64,000 bases of DNA, taken from the NCBI GenBank assembly GCA_036873755.1, contig JAVTVY010017302.1:1-64000 (forward strand), read 5' to 3'. Position numbers and translations under genes: made by a program. Shown here one piece after another: positions 12,536 to 21,547 of this stretch. Source of the stretch: Hanleya hanleyi (Eukaryota > Mollusca > Polyplacophora > Lepidopleurida > Hanleyidae). The notes under the pieces are model-generated. The model did no database searches. It worked only from the letters and a program-made list of their open reading frames with translations, and was not told the DNA's origin. Position 1 is the stretch's first letter; each line of letters opens with the position of its first letter.

Positions 12536-14035
12536 TCTTTCAGGAAGAGAGGGGGGGGCAGAATTTGTCACCATTGCAGCAAGGCAGCCATCTTGCTCTT
12601 CATCATGATCGTCTTTGAAGGAAGGAATAAGTCGGATAGACGACCATGGACTCTCTAATCATCAATCTAAGAGGTCTGACACTTTGAGAGTTTAATCTTT
12701 ACCTTAACTACGGTTTTGCTTGTGTCTTTCAGCTTGAAACTGACTTTCTTCTGGATGATCTCAGCTGTGTCTCCTACGCTCAACTCACAAGACAAGTTGG
12801 ACGTAAGTCGTTGGTGGACTGAGAATGGCGTGGCTTGGCGCCCTCTAAGACCAAGAAGACCTAACAACCCGAGTGGTAGAGGATCCTGACATCTTGGTAG
12901 AGTTTGCATACCACACCACGAGCACAGCTACATGGATGGAGGCACTCAAGAATAAGTATATCTGTATCATATCCATGATTTACCCTTTTCGTCTCTGACC
13001 AGGGTTTTTCTTGTTGCTTGTTGATTGTCTCATGTTTATTTCCCTTATCTGTGTCATCCCAGCTACATGGAGGAAGACACTCAGAAGATAGGTTAGATTA
13101 GTATCTTCTATTACTACTCCATAATTACCCTCGGCTTTACCGGCCAGGTTTCTTTTGTTGAGATTTATGGAAGAACCTGCTCCTCCTTGACATTGTCCAG
13201 TCTTGTGTCTGGACGGCGAACTCCACGTTCACCAATTTCTATCGGAGAGATATGTCAGTCCAGTCAGATAGGATGACCACGCTTGGGCCGCTTATAGCTG
13301 CCCAGCACGTGGTCAACTAAATTTTCAAAAAAGGGGGGGGGGCGGCATTTTGTATCATCGCAGCAAATCTGCAAATTGCTGTATCATCTCATCTCATTCA
13401 TACTATTAGTCCACATTTGATTCGATCACATATTGAAGGAGGAAATAAGTCAGATGGACGACCTTGGATCCTCTAAGAGATGTCGGACACTAAATCATCA
13501 CTCTAAGATGCCTGACTCCATGGTGAGTGTGATCTTTACCTTAATTGCGGTTTTGATTGTGTCTTTCAGGTTGAATCTGACTTCCTTCTCATGATCTCAG
13601 CTGCGTCATCTACGCTCAACTCCCAAGAAGCAAGTTGGACGTAAGACGATTGTGGACTGAGAATGGTGTGGCTTGGCGACCTCTAGGCACGGACTGGTTC
13701 TGCTTCACCCGGACTTAGGAACAGCCAAGAATCTGCATGCAGATAAGCCTTACCAAGTAGACCTATCGTCCTGCGGGTAGGGGTCCTTTCTTGGTATAGA
13801 TGGCTTCCCGAGTAGACCTATCAACCTGCGGGTAGGGGTCCTTTCTCGGTAGAAATTACTTCCACACCACGAGCACAGCTACATGGATGTAGACAATCAA
13901 GATAAGTACAACTGTATCTTATCCACATTTTAACCTTTTTTGTCTTTGACCAGGGTTTCAATTGTTGATTGTTGATTGTTTCATGCTTATGCCCATGTTT
14001 TCTGTGTCATTCCAGCGGTTACTTAGCCTACTTTT
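12380..14035 (+). repeat. Imperfect large tandem duplication in the DIRS A trailer
   Basis: The segment from TTATGGAAGAAC at about 12383 to GACCAGGGTTT at about 12997 recurs from 13164 to about 13950, with extra sequence in the second copy. The end of the recombinase gene is therefore present twice. Inside the second copy, a roughly 50 bp unit with CCTGCGGGTAGGGGTCCTTT is itself doubled (13755-13850). Confidence 0.75.
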
Positions 14036-14082
14036 GGAACTACTTCAAGACCGAGGTTCCCACCTCCATATGTTGGTACTGA

Positions 14083-14176
14083 GGCATTAATTAAAGCAGG
14101 TTTAAGACTTAGGAATCAAATATTAAACATTTATAAACAATGTTTCTATTTGTTACTAAGTCAAACCTGCTTTAAT
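14083..14176 (+). repeat. Internal complementary region of DIRS A
   Basis: The first part, ending GACTTAGGAATCAAAT, is the reverse complement of the left end. The second part, from ATTAAACATTTATAAAC on, is the reverse complement of the right end. The junction near 14121 therefore gives the exact circle joint and fixes both ends of the element. Confidence 0.93.
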
Positions 14177-14237
14177 TTAATTTGCCCTCCCTTCCTTCCC
14201 CTCGTACCGCGGCCTTGTCTACTACTGGTCTCGGTTT

Positions 14238-14421
14238 GAGAAAGAGGATTGGAATAAGGCTTGCAGTGACCTTTATGGTAACCACGCTGGATTGAGTGGG
14301 AGAGCTCTCCTGGGGGCGGACAACTCTCCTAGGGGAGTTAACTTTTTTCTTTTGACTTCCGTTTTTCTACGTTTGGTTGTGCATTTAATTGGAGATTAAA
14401 GGCATTAATTAAAGCAGGTTT
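14238..14421 (-). repeat. Right inverted terminal repeat of DIRS A
   Basis: Partner of 8840-9026 in opposite orientation. The 41 bp to its right (14422-14462) are outside the repeat but are represented in the internal complementary region, as expected for DIRS. Confidence 0.93.
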
Positions 14422-14462
14422 GACTTAGTAACAAATAGAAACATTGTTTATAAATGTTTAAT

Positions 14463-14587
14463 GTTTAAAACAAAAGTAATCTCCCCCTGGGGAGTTACCT
14501 CCCCAGGGAGTTATCTCCCTTTGGGGAGCTCTCTCATCTCGGACAGGATATATAAGGCCAGCTCCCAGTATACACTTCCTCTTTTCT
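14463..14587 (+). repeat. Left inverted terminal repeat of DIRS B, inner part
   Basis: Continues from 8824 once A is removed. It pairs with 20704-20830 or so, through GGGGAGCTCTCTCATCTC to CACTTCCTCTTTTCTC. Confidence 0.9.
14549..14555 (+). promoter_or_regulatory. TATA box in the DIRS B inverted repeat
   Basis: TATATAA lies about 130 bp before the ORF1 start, inside the terminal repeat, where DIRS promoters are expected. The same box exists inverted in the right repeat, so antisense transcription is also possible. Confidence 0.45.
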
Positions 14588-14679
14588 CGTTTGTAACCTC
14601 CAGTGGTTACATCAGGGAGTTCCATACAGCTAGTTGTTGTTAAATTTGTACTCTATTTACGGAAAAGTTTTTCTAGAAT

Positions 14680-15280
14680 ATGAGTATTCTATCCCAATTG
14701 TCTTGCCGTTCGTGTGGGCGAGTTTCGACACGCTTAGACGCCCACACACGTTTCGCGTGTAAAGATAAATTATGCTATCGAAATAACACGTGTGAATTTT
14801 TGGGATTCATGTTTTTGGAAAAATTATGCTTAAGCACGTAGGTCTTTCCTACTGCAGGCTACTGAAAACCTCGATCTATCGGAGGCCGTTTTTGAAATTG
14901 CCTTAGTGAAAGACATCAAAATTATAGAGGTCCCGTTTTGGATTTGTCTCCCAAATGGAAAAGTCCGGCACCTTCTTCCGTGTCTGGTAATATTCCCCCT
15001 AGTGGTACCGTTCCTACAGGAAGATAACCAGAGTGTGCTTGAAAGTCTAGCCTTCTCTGGTATGGCATTGTCTGGGAAACCGGTTTTCTTTGTTCAGACA
15101 GACAAAGGCCAGGTCGCGGCTGTCGGAACACTCCATTGTCTCCGACGGACAAAAGAATTTGTTCTCACCGCGTGTAGTTCACCGACTCCTCTGTCATTTG
15201 GTCTTTCTCCGGCTGATTCTTACAATAGGAATAATAATCGTTCTGTATCTACCTTTACGATTTAAAGCTTCCTCTGCTAG
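14680..15280 (+). pseudogene. DIRS B ORF1 (gag-like), broken
   Basis: The ATG at 14680 opens 53 codons with the paired-cysteine pattern SCRSCG, LDAHTRFAC and CYRNNTC before a TAG at 14839. Further ORF1-like pieces follow in other frames up to about 15280, for example SGMALSGKPVFF and LHCLRRTKEF, which have counterparts in element A (KTRSVLPGHSIVS). The match to element A shows what this was; no activity is possible. Confidence 0.5.
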
Positions 15281-17149
15281 TTTGTCTACAAAGAAAACTG
15301 CCTCTCATTCTATGGAAGAGCGTGCGAACTCGACTGTAATTGTTCGGTTTACGGATTTACAACCTCCACTTTCGGCGTATGTTGACACGTCACGTCGTCG
15401 TTTCCGTGTTTCGTATAACTTCGGAGAATTACAAGTTCTGCAGGGAATTTTGCAGACCGTCATTTTTCGTTGTGTTGTTGTTGTTTTTGTGTTCCGGATT
15501 TTCTCCAGTTTTTGGTAGTTTTTCTTCTATGCATTCAGTTCATTACTCCTACCAAAATTTAGTCTCTTGTTATATCAAATGTTACTCTGTTTATTTGATA
15601 TCATGTGATCAAGAGAGAACTTGCAGAGTTTTTTCTCTGTCTTTGATTTTACGTGTGTTGTTGTTGTTGCGTTTGTCTTCGTCATCACAAGTCAAAGCTA
15701 TACACTACAGCTCTTTGTTACATTTTAATGAGCTACATTATTACTCTCTTTGTGTAATCAAGGGTGTGTTGAACAACAAAAGAGATCACGAGTTTCTTTA
15801 TTAAGAAAAATGTGCTATTCTTTGGAATACATTTTTCTGCTAGTAAATATTGCATTGTGATATTTTTATGTTTTCACAACCAAATTTTCCCATCGGTATA
15901 TTGAATTAGACATACAATTCAAATTGGGTTGAGCTTTAATTTTATTTTCTTCTTTTTGAGAAATTATTATTATTAGCTTGAGTGAGTTTATTTTTCCGAG
16001 AAATCTTTAGGATTGATCTTTACCCTGTCTGTGTCAGGAGCAACCTGAAGTTTCTCAATCATCTGCTTGGGACAGCATAAGTTTGTTCCATCGGGCGGTC
16101 TTCTTGTTCTTCGTAAGTTACTTGCGTCCGAGTATGTTTACCGGTTACAGCCTTGTAAGAAGAATCACAGACTGCTCTTTAGCAATGTTTTTCTCCTCGA
16201 TAGCCTCGTCCAAACATCTTTTGGTCTACAGCATTTGTATAAAAATTGATCTTAATTTTTATTCCGGATGATAATTTCATCTATTCCATTTGAGGACTTA
16301 TGTGCAGTTTGGTCCTCTAATTAGGGGGCGGTTCTAGATTGAACATTGTTTTGGTTTGGTTTGGTCAATTCAATTTTATGAAGTTTATGACCTTATAGTT
16401 CATCTACCGGCGAGAGACATCTAAATGTATTTCCTGTCTTCGGGGAATTTTTTAAAAAAATTTGTGGAAGATCTTCCTAGTTTACGTTGGAAGTTTCTTT
16501 GTGTTGATTGTCGGGGATGTTACTACCAAGCTGAGTAATGCTCTCGATTAACGCTGGGGACAAGGAATGTGTTCATTCTCCTAGATGCGTTTCAAATCTC
16601 ATTACAAGTCTCGCATACTACGGCTGTTTTGTTTCGGACTCCACTGTGATTTTTCCAGTTTCGGCTTTAAAGTTTTTCAGATTCATCTTCAGTTGTGTTT
16701 CCATAACGTCGTTCTTGTTCTCTTCAACGTCGTTTCTCGTACATTTTTAAGGTTTTACCCTGCTCCTTTGTGAGCGTATATGTACAATAAATTGAACTGA
16801 TTTGTTACAATTTGGGAAAATCACTTCGCCGAAGCAACGCCTTTCGCGTTTCGCATTACGTCGCGACGTTCCATTACGCCGCCACGTGGTCCTCTTACTT
16901 CTGTACGTCTTTCTCATACATCTGTTAGACGTTCCCGTACGCCATAACGTCGTTCACCACGTCGTTCTTTTATACCCCCTTATCAGGGTCGTCAAGTTCG
17001 ACAGTTCCGGTCTCCATTTCTAGATCTTTTTCTTGATTGTCATAGAGACTTCGACGTTTGTTTGCCTGCACGTCTCTCGATTTCGGTGTTTTTCTAAAAA
17101 AAAAGAAGAAAGACGTTTCGGTTGATGCGTTTTCTTTATCGCGGGGTTG

Positions 17150-17352
17150 ACCCCCATCGCTTTAAAGGCGAGATGCATATCTTCTTTTACCCATTCATCC
17201 TCGTTTTTCGGCGTTTTTCCTACGATTCACCATCGTCGGTCGTCGGTTTGTGTGACAAGTCCTTCCGTTCGGAGTCGGCATCGCCCTTGTATCACTTTTA
17301 TAGTCTGGGCGTTTTTTTTCTCCATCTTGGGGCTTTCACATCGAGGTTTACT
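17150..17352 (+). pseudogene. DIRS B reverse transcriptase remnant, cut by a MITE
   Basis: One frame reads RDAYLLLPIHPRF, then FFLRFTIVGRRFV, a stop, then QVLPFG. These are the palm-domain motifs shared by DIRS reverse transcriptases (D-A-Y-x-x-x-P-I-H-P, F-L-R-F, Q-x-L-P-F-G). At least two stops are present, and a MITE interrupts the region at 17353. Confidence 0.7.
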
Positions 17353-17575
17353 TGCGGTGGTGCCCCTAGTGGTTCGATCACGGGGAGTTCGCTTTTCAAC
17401 TCTGTTATTCAGACGCGAGGAAAAGTAACAGTCCCATTTTTCATTCTAATTGAAGAAAAGCCATATTATGACGGAGTGTGACACCTTGTAGCTGGTGCCG
17501 TCAAGATTTTTGGGTCACATATAGACCAGTTTTTGTTGCACTTCCGGTGGTCGAATTATGGGGGGGATTATCGTG
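17353..17575 (+). mobile_element. TIR MITE inserted in DIRS B, A-to-G rich
   Basis: It aligns along its whole length with the MITE at 25504-25724 (shared CTTTTCAACTCTGTTATTCA, ATTGAAGAAAAGC, CACTTCCGGTG). Most differences by eye are A in the other copy and G here, including at both terminal TA dinucleotides (here TG). It is therefore a later insertion into element B or was carried by it. Confidence 0.75.
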
Positions 17576-18034
17576 GGTTCGTCGTTACTTTGGGGACAGG
17601 ACTCTCTCCATCAAGTGCTTCGTCCCGTATAGACCGTTGGACTAGTTTTTGACGTGGGCATTATAGTTGTTTTGTCGTCAACTGGTAGCTCTTGTCATTT
17701 CTACGCAGGACCTTAATCATTACGGGCGTATCCTGGTTCGGTCACTGCAGTTCCTTCTGTCTTATTACAGACGTCATCCCTCAATCCATTAGTGCTGGTA
17801 TTGACGTCTCTATTTCCACCTCTGTTTTTGCCGGCAGTCCCGCCACATCGTCATGTGGGGTGTTCATTTCCGGCTAATAGTCTTGGTTGCCAGACTTCAC
17901 ATCAATTTTGAAAAAAAGACAAAAAAAAGACGATGTTTTCTACCAATTGGTCTTCCACATCGCAGCTCTATCAAGAGAAATGGACCTATTTCGTCTCTTG
18001 ATGCCGTGAACGTGATGCCGATCCCGACTCTGCC

Positions 18035-18995
18035 TCTATTTCCTTAGTAACTGACTTCCTCCTTCACCTTCATCGTGATATGAAGTTTCAAATCAGCACC
18101 ATTGAGGGGTATCGATCTACTTTGGCTAGGGTTTTACGTCTTTCTGCCGGCATCGACATTAGTCTAAATGACAATATCGCTGCGCTCATTCGGGCTTCGC
18201 GTTACGGTCTCGCCGTACTCGCCAGCTGTTACCGAAATGGGATATTGGTGTGGGTCTGTGTGCTCTGATTCGTCCGCCCTTTGAACCCTTGCAGTCCGCT
18301 TCTCTAAAAACTGTTGCCTACAAGACTGTTTTTCTGGCGGTTTTGGCTTTGGCGTCTAGAGTGTCTCAACTTCATGCTCTTGAGAGATCATCTATTACCT
18401 GGACGGCGGATTGGTCTCGCATCCCCTTTCGACCCATTCCTGTGTTCATCGCCAAAAATGAGTCTGTTCGCCTGGGTCCATGTGCTCTACGTTTGTACTC
18501 CATTCCTGCGTTATCAGACTTCGTGCATGACTTTGAAGACGACCTTTCGGTTATACCCTGTTCGAGCCATACGCCAGTACGAGTATGAGCTGGCCGAATG
18601 GGTAGAGTCGCGAGAAGAGTTATCGTTTCTATCTCACTCGTACCGGTCCCGGTCAGGGCTCTCGTCGTCTATTATTCTTGTCCCTTCGGCCGTATGCAGT
18701 GCGTGACATTACTAAGAATACCATTGCTTCGTGGTTGAAGAAGACCATAAAGTGGTCATATCTTTTGGCCATTTACGCTCCCCCACTACTATCTACTGCT
18801 TCTTCTCAGAAATTCGTGCCATCGCTACGTCATGGCCTTTATGGAAGAACTTGTCCCTCCATGACATTGTCTAGTCCCGTGCTTGGACGACAAACTCCAT
18901 GTTCACCAATTTCTATCTGAGAGATATGTCACTGCAATCAGATAGAGTGACTACGCTTGGGCCGCTGGTGGCTGCCCAGCACGTGGTCAAGTAGT
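18035..18995 (+). pseudogene. DIRS B tyrosine recombinase
   Basis: This is the best preserved part of the element. In order it reads ISTIEGYRSTLARVLRLSAG, then IRPPFEPLQSASLKTV, then LASRVSQLHAL with the catalytic Arg, then RDITKNTIASWLKKTIKWSY, then SEIRAIATSWPLWKNL. A stop follows IV, then FTNFYLRDMSLQSDRVTTLG with the candidate nucleophile Tyr, ending before about 18995. In DIRS recombinases the EIRA box is usually preceded by His; here Ser is seen. Several frame changes lie between the blocks. The enzyme would have integrated the circular cDNA; this copy cannot. Confidence 0.82.
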
Positions 18996-19499
18996 TTTCA
19001 AAAAAGAGGGGGGGGGGGGCATTTTTCATCATCGCAGCAAGTCAGCCAGCTTGCTGTATCATCTCATCTCATCTCTCAGTCATATTATATGTCCACATAC
19101 TACATGATCGCCTAAGAAAGGAGTAATAGGTCAGCTTGCCAGCCATCGACTCTCAAGTCATCAAGGCCTGACACAATGGAGAGTTTAATCTTTGCCTTTA
19201 CTGCAGATTTGCTTGTGTCATTTCAGGTTGAAGCTATGACCTTATTCTAGATCATCTCAGCTGAGTCACCTGCGGTCAACTCACAAGTTCAACGTACAAA
19301 GAACTGACACTGTTGTGAGTAATATGTTTTGTTTTAGGTTTCCAGTGTCAGCAACAGCTAAAGTACAGAGGGTTGACGAGGACGTAGAGTAGACTCAGTA
19401 CAACCGCTGTCAACTCTCAACAGCCCAGTGTCAGCGACAGGCGACTAAAGTACAGGGAGTTGACTTCAGTCGGTTTGTGGACAGTGAGAGTGGTCATAA

Positions 19500-20345
19500 G
19501 TCACCATGTATGCTACGAAGGCGCTCTAATGCACTTCCGATTCGTACATCGCTTACTTTAGCATACCTCATAGTGCTTCAGGCCTGGGTCCCTGCGGGTT
19601 GGTAAGATTTGTGCACCACATCCACGATCACAGAGTTGAAGACATTCAAAAGATAAGTAACTTCTATTACTACTCCATAATTACCCACTGCATCCCGAGC
19701 AGGGTTCTTTTTGTTGAGAATTATTGTCATATCTGTGATCATTTAAGGTCACCTAAGACAAGTAATAGGTCAGTTGGCCAACCACCATCTCTCAAGTTAT
19801 CGTTTATGACCTGACACAATTGTGACTTTTAATCTTTGCCTTTACTGCAGATTTGCTTGTGTCTTTTCAGGTTAAAGCTATGACGTCTTCTTCTAGATCA
19901 TCTCAGCTGAGTCATCTGCGTCCATCCTAGGGTGTCCAGTGTCAGCAACATGCACTAAAGTACAGAGGATTAATGAAGACGTAGAGTAGACTCAGTACAA
20001 CCGCTGTCAACTCACAACAGTCCAGTGTCAGCGACAGGGACTAAGTACAGAGAGTTGATTTCAGTCGGTTTGTGGACTGAGAGTGGTTGTAAGCTGGTCA
20101 CCGTGTTCGCTACGTAGGCGCTCTAATGCCCTGCCGATTCGTTCATTGCTTACTTTAGCATACCTCATAGTTGCTTCAGGCCTGGGTCCCTGCGGGTTGG
20201 TAAGAGTGTCGACCACAGCCACGATCACAGAGTTGGACACCATGTTCGCTACGTAGGCGCTCTAATGCCCTGCCGATTCGTACATCGCTTACTTTAGCAT
20301 ACCTCATAGTGCTTCAGGCCTGGGTCCCTGCGGGTTGGTAAGAGT
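19500..20345 (+). repeat. Direct repeats in the DIRS B trailer
   Basis: A roughly 90 bp unit running from GGCGCTCTAATGC to TCCCTGCGGGTTGGTAAG occurs three times (about 19518, 20115 and 20256). A larger unit with TTTGCCTTTACTGCAGATTT occurs at about 19190 and 19835. The sequence is non-coding and lies between the recombinase and the internal complementary region, the same position as the duplications in element A. Confidence 0.75.
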
Positions 20346-20543
20346 GTGCTCCACATCCAAGAACACAGCTACATGGATGAAGACATTCAAAAAGATACAG
20401 TAGGATTTCCGACACTCCTTGACTACCAGAGTTTTCTTGTTGAGTTTATTGTGTCTTGTTGGTGATCTTCTCAGCGGATATACAGCTTGCCATTGAACAA
20501 CTACAGCAAGGCCGAGGTTCCCACCTCCATATGTTGGTAGTGA

Positions 20544-20636
20544 GGCATAAATCAAAGCAGGTGTAGGTTTGGGCAATAAATATTAAACATTTATAAACAA
20601 TGTTACTATTTATAACCAAACCAAACCTGCTTTGAT
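20544..20636 (+). repeat. Internal complementary region of DIRS B
   Basis: 20544-20581 is the reverse complement of 8745-8782. 20582-20636 is the reverse complement of 20864-20918. The two ends abut exactly at 20581/20582, which sets the ends of element B to the base. Confidence 0.95.
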
Positions 20637-20703
20637 GTAATGGCCCTCCCATCCTTCCCCTCACTCCGCGGCCTTGTACACCACAGGTCTCGGTTATATC
20701 AAT

Positions 20704-20918
20704 GAGAAAAGAGGAAGTGTATACTGGGAGCTGGCTTATATATCCTGGCTGAGATGAGAGAGCTCCCCAAAGGGAGATAACTCCCCCCAGGGGGAGATAA
20801 CTTTTGTTTTAAACTTCCGTTTTAACGTTTGTATGGGATATTCCTGGCGGAATTAAGGCATAAATCAAAGCAGGTTTGGTTTGGTTATAAATAGTAACAT
20901 TGTTTATAAATGTTTAAT
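20704..20918 (-). repeat. Right inverted terminal repeat of DIRS B
   Basis: Pairs with 8745-8824 plus 14463-14587. It keeps the sequence across the point where A split the left copy, so it serves as the empty-site reference. Confidence 0.93.
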
Positions 20919-21453
20919 TTTCATATTCTTCTATGCCATCACAAGATTTATTGATTTTTCGACCCCAGTGACTTTGACCTTTTGACCTCAAATGGATAGG
21001 AGTTCCTCTTTAACCCTTGGGTAAGATGTACCCATATTTTTGGTACCATTCCATGAACTGGGACTGAAGATATTGCATGAACAAGGAAAAGTTACTAGAC
21101 GGACATAAAGAGATCGCTATCGAATTACGATATCATGAGCATAGAAAAAGGCGTATCATCAAACCAGTTTTCTGACGTTCCTTGACCAGAAACAAATGAC
21201 TTACATTTTGGGCCTTATTTCCTGTCATGCTATAAGGTTATGCAAATTACATTTATCCCCTTTTTCATATGCTTCAATATTTCTATCATTCCAGCATGAT
21301 TAGATCTCCAGACCAGCTATGTAATGATGTTTGAATGTTGTATGTGTAATCGTTTAGATTCAGTACTGTACAGCCATGACATTGAGGAAGATACGGATTG
21401 AACATACAAATATTATATATTTCACTTTGATAAATTTCCATCTCTCTTTTCAG
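20919..21453. other. Unique flank with a repeat remnant
   Basis: A remnant near 20965-21130 has GTGACTTTGACCTTTTGACC and AGTTACTAGACGGACAT, like the monomers of the array element at 58625-60376. Nothing coding is visible before the acceptor at 21451. Confidence 0.4.
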
Positions 21454-21547
21454 TCGAGGACCAAAAGAGGCGGATGATCTGATCAACAGATTTGGCTTTA
21501 TATACACAGGAACGTATATTTGGACTCCGCCAGATTCTCAACTCTAA
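21454..21547 (+). CDS. Candidate last exon, gene unknown
   Basis: A strong acceptor (CCATCTCTCTTTTCAG) precedes an open frame of 30 codons that reads RGPKEADDLINRFGFIY and later WTPPDSQL, then TAA. AATAAA at 21809 and 21962 could end the transcript. The codon use looks coding, but I do not recognise the protein. Its partner exon may be the piece at 8457-8604; with that donor another frame (IEDQKRRMI, then a stop) would be used. Either way the intron would hold the whole DIRS composite. Confidence 0.3.

Larger units (their letters stand above)
8825..14462 (+). mobile_element. DIRS-type retrotransposon A, nested in B
   Basis: This 5.6 kb element lies in the left inverted repeat of element B. 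It has its own inverted repeats (8840-9026 and 14238-14421) and its own internal complementary region (14083-14176), which joins the complements of its two ends. The ends read ATTTGATTCC and TGTTTAAT, the same pattern as B. The order inside is ORF1 with Cys motifs, a degraded reverse transcriptase, a degraded tyrosine recombinase, and a 1.5 kb non-coding trailer that has been partly duplicated. A is a different family from B: the layouts match, but the sequences are clearly diverged. All frames are broken. Confidence 0.9.
8745..20918 (+). mobile_element. DIRS-type retrotransposon B (interrupted by A)
   Basis: Element B is 12.2 kb as found, about 6.5 kb without element A. It has near-identical inverted terminal repeats: 8745-8824 plus 14463-14587 on the left, and 20704-20918 on the right. 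An internal complementary region at 20544-20636 is the reverse complement of the left end joined to that of the right end. That arrangement is diagnostic of DIRS elements, which replicate through a circle and integrate with a tyrosine recombinase instead of an integrase. The ends read ATTTATTGCC and TGTTTAAT, and no target duplication is visible. Decayed parts are recognisable in the expected order: a Cys-rich ORF1 start, reverse transcriptase motifs, then a tyrosine recombinase. Stops and frameshifts in all of them show it is dead. Confidence 0.9.

Noticed and set aside
9394..12909. Numerous frames of 60-100 codons on both strands inside the DIRS elements
   Set aside because: Apart from the ORF1, reverse transcriptase and recombinase pieces listed, they show no motif and are chance frames in decayed sequence.
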